From the NCBI GenBank assembly GCA_049646245.1, contig JBARVL010000155.1, forward strand, positions 1-18,296: a stretch of 18,296 nucleotides of DNA. Direction: 5' to 3'. Of this stretch, positions 15,747 to 18,296 are shown one piece after another. The position numbers and the translations under genes were made by a program. Under the pieces are notes generated by a model. It saw only the letters and a program-made list of their open reading frames with translations, was not told where the DNA came from and made no database searches. Position 1 is the first letter of the stretch; each line of letters opens with the position of its first letter. This DNA comes from Crinalium sp049646245. Its GTDB lineage: Bacteria > Cyanobacteriota > Cyanobacteriia > Cyanobacteriales > PCC-9333.

Positions 15747-16191
15747 ATAGCATCAACTACTTTGAGAGAATATATTAATGCTTTATACTCTTTTTGTACA
15801 ATTTCAGACTCTTTCTGGTTAATCGTGAAAAATGTTAATTTTTGTTACTGCATCGGGGATGGTGCGAAATAGCATGGATATTTAATATAGTGGTTGAAAT
15901 ACTGTAGTTATTGCCCATGCCTAACACACCCTACAGTCTAATACAAAGAATCCAGAGTCACTTGCTTTGAAAATTTTAGAAGTATTAAAAAACCCCCGTT
16001 ACGCTTGTTAGCTAGTGGATAATGCTTATCAAGATTTAGACAGCCTTGGGTTAAAAATTTGCGAGCATCTTGAAAGTTATCGCAGGCAACGTATGACCAA
16101 GGAGCGCATAAATGATTTACTGAAATATACTGCTGAAAGATAATCCTATTATTAGCCAACTTACTCAAACAAATTATAAAAATTAATTCCT
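15747..16191. other. Gene-free region holding a decayed GT4 fragment
   Basis: 445 bp with no intact gene. 15747-15940 is AT-rich and shows nothing I can name. 15943-16062 is a decayed copy of a GT4 3' end. A minus-strand open frame at 15938-16168 lies on top of it and shows no family features. Confidence 0.6.
15943..16062 (+). pseudogene. Decayed fragment of a GT4 glycosyltransferase 3' part
   Basis: The plus strand reads TKNPESLALKILEVLKNP, RYAC, a TAG stop, then LVDNAYQDLDS. This matches the intact GT4 protein segment around residues 334-368 (NNVDSLAWGIIEVLRNP, AYARWLVDNAYEDLDRR). The two DNA stretches are about 81% identical over 63 bases (51 of 63, counted by eye; 14882-15000 region against 15970-16035). 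After DLDS a shift of frame gives PWVKNLRA, which fits the next block of the GT4 protein (FSWAKLAQ). Upstream of about 15943 the similarity stops, so only the C-terminal end survives. It could be a duplicate of the neighbour or the remains of a paralogue. Confidence 0.7.
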
Positions 16192-17253
16192 ATGTCAACA
16201 ATTAAGTATCAATATGGGCTTGATTTAAACGGTCAGACTATAAACATTGAAGATTTATCTCAAAGCCAAAAAGTAAAAAAAGAAATTTTTAGATGTTTGG
16301 GGTGTAATAATATTCTTGTTGCTGTTTTAGGAGAGAAAAGAAAAAAGCACTTTCGCCATAAATCAGATGTAGAAGTCAATTGTTCTCGTGAAACTTATTT
16401 GCATAAACTAGCTAAACTAAGTTTTCAAGAAGTCTACAACAATTGTCTTCAAGAAAGTAAACCTTTTTGGATTTCATTTGAAATAAATAAAACTTGTAAT
16501 CACTATTTAGAGGATTTTTTACAAACTTGTGATTGGAAAACAGATCAAGAAAAATTTGATCTAACTAAGTACTTCAAAAACGTTGTTTTAGAAAAAAAAG
16601 AAGGTTGTTTTATTCCTGATCTGCGGTTAAGCAATGACAAAGGGGATAAGATTTTTGTTGAAATAGCTGTTACCCATCAAGCAACTAAAGAAAAACTTCA
16701 GTCTCCATACCGAATTATAGAAATTAATATAGATGAAGAAAAAGATATCCAAATTATTAATGATCGATCTTTATTGGAAAGTGAGAAAGTAAAGTTTATT
16801 AACTTTAAAAACAACAAAAGTGGGGATTTTTGTTACGGTCGCTGTGTAAAGGAGATTAGACCTTATGCTAGTTCTCTTGTAATTTATATCTTTTTTGTGA
16901 TTTACAATGATGGAGAAAGCTGCATTCTTTCAGAAGATTCAACACAATTTGAAAATGCACTTAATAGCAATTTAATAGCGCATTATGAAATAATAGCCAT
17001 TACTAAAAAAGCTCTACCTATTCGTATACCAGGTGAAATTTTTATCAAAAAAGTACAAGAAGCACATTTAAATAAACTTCCCATAAAAAACTGCTATCTT
17101 TGCCATCATCATCGCTTAAGATTGCTTAAATATAAGGGGAATAAAGTATTTTGTAAAGCTTTCCGCAAGAGTTGCGAATTCAATGAAGCTGTTAAATGCA
17201 AATACTACCAGGTTGCTCCGCTAATAGCGAATGAAAATGAAACAGATATTTGA
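16192..17253 (+). CDS. CoiA-like predicted nuclease with two Cys/His clusters
   Basis: A 353-residue soluble protein with CoiA-like organisation. The N-terminal zinc-binding-like region has FRCLGC (C35, C38), KHFRH (H53, H56), C64 and H71, followed by LAKLSFQEVY. The middle has a PD-(D/E)xK-like core: IPDLRL (P142, D143), then KIFVEIAVTHQATKEKL (E157, H162, K166). The far end has another Cys cluster: CYLCHHHR (C301, C304), then C321, C328 and C336. CoiA is a competence protein, and CoiA-like nuclease domains also occur in accessory and defence regions. It is AT-rich, I noticed no HIP1 octamer in it, and it is not paired with another gene. Start ATG at 16192, with no clear ribosome site. The exact substrate is not predictable. 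Confidence 0.65.
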   Translation: MSTIKYQYGLDLNGQTINIEDLSQSQKVKKEIFRCLGCNNILVAVLGEKRKKHFRHKSDVEVNCSRETYLHKLAKLSFQEVYNNCLQESKPFWISFEINKTCNHYLEDFLQTCDWKTDQEKFDLTKYFKNVVLEKKEGCFIPDLRLSNDKGDKIFVEIAVTHQATKEKLQSPYRIIEINIDEEKDIQIINDRSLLESEKVKFINFKNNKSGDFCYGRCVKEIRPYASSLVIYIFFVIYNDGESCILSEDSTQFENALNSNLIAHYEIIAITKKALPIRIPGEIFIKKVQEAHLNKLPIKNCYLCHHHRLRLLKYKGNKVFCKAFRKSCEFNEAVKCKYYQVAPLIANENETDI

Positions 17254-17388
17254 ATACACCATCAATAAAACGATTAATAGCGTCGCCAGAAACGCCATTA
17301 ATTAACCCGTAAATAAAACAGCCAGTAACTCCAAAATCTGAAAAGAGAAAAATCCAAATTCACCTAGAGCATTAGTCAAAGAGTGTGG

Positions 17389-18296
17389 CTATGATTCTGT
17401 TATTTTAAATCCAAGGATCAATTTACAGCGATGAGTATGCAACAACCTAAACTCCTGCTGCGCCACTTGCTCTAACATAAAAGTTAAATGCTCAGGTCGT
17501 AACATCGTTCCATCATTCAAACAACTACCGATATAACGCAACTCAACAGAATTATCTCCGTGTTTGTTTGCTTCTTTTATCTCCAAATCAAACAAGCGAT
17601 CGCACAAATTAACCTGCCTCTTCTTCCCAGATTTAGTAGTTTGTTCCCACGAAATCTCCTCACTTGCTTTCACCGCCTCAACCCAGCTTTCCCACTGTTC
17701 AACTGTTGCTGATGTCTCACATTCAACTGTTAACAAATACTCAGCTTTTTCTAAAGACTGCGTAGCTGAAGGCGCTTTTAAATCAATTTCTTCAACTTCA
17801 TAAACTGGAATATCCGACGGTAACTTAGCTACCAACTTCTGCTTGAATATCTCAATATCCATCCATTGAGTTAATTCAAAATCTACAATATCCCCATTAC
17901 TGGTAGCACCCAAAGGCAGCGCATTGGCGATCATTATTTTAGGGCTAGGATGGAAACCGCCAGTAAAAGCAACTGGTATTGATGCACGTCTAATTACGCG
18001 ATCAAATAAACGTGCTAAATCTAAATGACTTACCAACCTCATATCACCTTGCTTACCAAACCACACCCGTAAACGTTGTACTCGTGCTTGATTTGGCTGA
18101 AAGTGACCAGCAAATTGTGGTATCTCTGGCGGTGCAATGACAATATTGTGACCAAAATCAGTGCCACACACACCACAATGAGAACAACCCTCAAAGGAAC
18201 AATCTGGGACTGTTGCTGCTTCTAAAGCTTTTTGTAAATCAGCTTTCAGCCAATTTTTATCAATTCCTGTATCAATATGATCCCAAGGTAAACGCC
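17389..18296 (-). CDS. B12-binding/radical SAM family protein (TIGR03960/DUF2344), C-terminal part
   Basis: The frame is open to the right edge; the first 5' residues inside the window are about 42 residues reading RLPWDHIDTGIDKNWLKADL and further on CSFEGCSHCGVCGTDFGHNI. This is a cysteine cluster typical of the end of the TIGR03960 radical-SAM-linked protein, and is followed by the DUF2344/TIGR03936 domain (RVWFGKQGDMRLVSHLDLAR, GFHPSPKIMIANALPLG). The visible part is about 302 residues; the B12-binding and radical SAM halves lie outside the window. The GTG at 18171 is an internal codon, not a start. In many cyanobacteria this gene is followed by a ribonuclease E/G gene; here the next gene is the convergent CoiA-like gene. 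Role of the family is not well defined. Confidence 0.88.
   Translation of the reverse strand, partial: RLPWDHIDTGIDKNWLKADLQKALEAATVPDCSFEGCSHCGVCGTDFGHNIVIAPPEIPQFAGHFQPNQARVQRLRVWFGKQGDMRLVSHLDLARLFDRVIRRASIPVAFTGGFHPSPKIMIANALPLGATSNGDIVDFELTQWMDIEIFKQKLVAKLPSDIPVYEVEEIDLKAPSATQSLEKAEYLLTVECETSATVEQWESWVEAVKASEEISWEQTTKSGKKRQVNLCDRLFDLEIKEANKHGDNSVELRYIGSCLNDGTMLRPEHLTFMLEQVAQQEFRLLHTHRCKLILGFKITES

Noticed and set aside
16092..16142. Tiny plus-strand frame starting ATG and reading MTKERINDLLKYTAER
   Set aside because: Only 16 codons, within gene debris, with no ribosome site or conserved context.
15938..16168. Minus-strand 76-codon open frame
   Set aside because: It lies over the decayed GT4 fragment on the opposite strand and shows no domain, ribosome site or family resemblance.
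1..18296. The repeated octamer GCGATCGC as a regulatory site
   Set aside because: This is the HIP1 element, spread over cyanobacterial genomes in and between genes; it marks lineage, not local regulation.

Overview
This window looks like a cyanobacterial chromosome segment. It carries at least fifteen copies of the HIP1 octamer GCGATCGC, AT-rich spacers with short G/C-run palindromes, a PatA-type response regulator in a type IV pilus chemotaxis cluster, and a radical-SAM-linked protein of the kind common in cyanobacteria. The genus cannot be fixed from sequence alone.

Layout. Positions 1-5029 (minus strand) hold a five-gene chemotaxis-like cluster read from right to left: PATAN-REC regulator, CheY, CheW, membrane chemoreceptor, and the start of a CheA kinase that runs off the left edge. 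The order matches pilG-pilH-pilI-pilJ-pilL of Synechocystis and hmpA-E of Nostoc, which control type IV pilus motility. A divergent, gene-free region (5030-5496) leads to a UbiH-family FAD hydroxylase, whose end overlaps a convergent slipin (band 7) gene by 47 bp. Then come a leucine-rich repeat protein, an unrecognised 264-residue protein, an EcsC/TerB-like protein and a secreted protein of unknown role (all minus). Next, on the plus strand, are a DUF2079 membrane protein and a GT4 glycosyltransferase.

From 15055 to 17388 the window becomes accessory in character. It holds a UPF0175 antitoxin with a DUF3368/PIN-like toxin missing its C-terminal part, a decayed copy of the 3' part of a GT4 gene, and a lone AT-rich CoiA-like predicted nuclease with two Cys/His clusters. 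A short open stretch that may be another gene remnant follows. The right edge is a B12-binding/radical SAM family protein (TIGR03960 type) whose N-terminal part lies outside the window.

Repeats are the other theme. Short C-run/G-run palindromes occur between pilH and pilI and between the LRR gene and its neighbour. A related three-unit array sits in frame inside the FAD hydroxylase gene and is translated as an added loop. A separate 134-bp element with 33-bp imperfect inverted ends lies at 9997-10130. The best candidates for something little described are the CoiA-like protein in its decayed neighbourhood and the translated repeat insertion.
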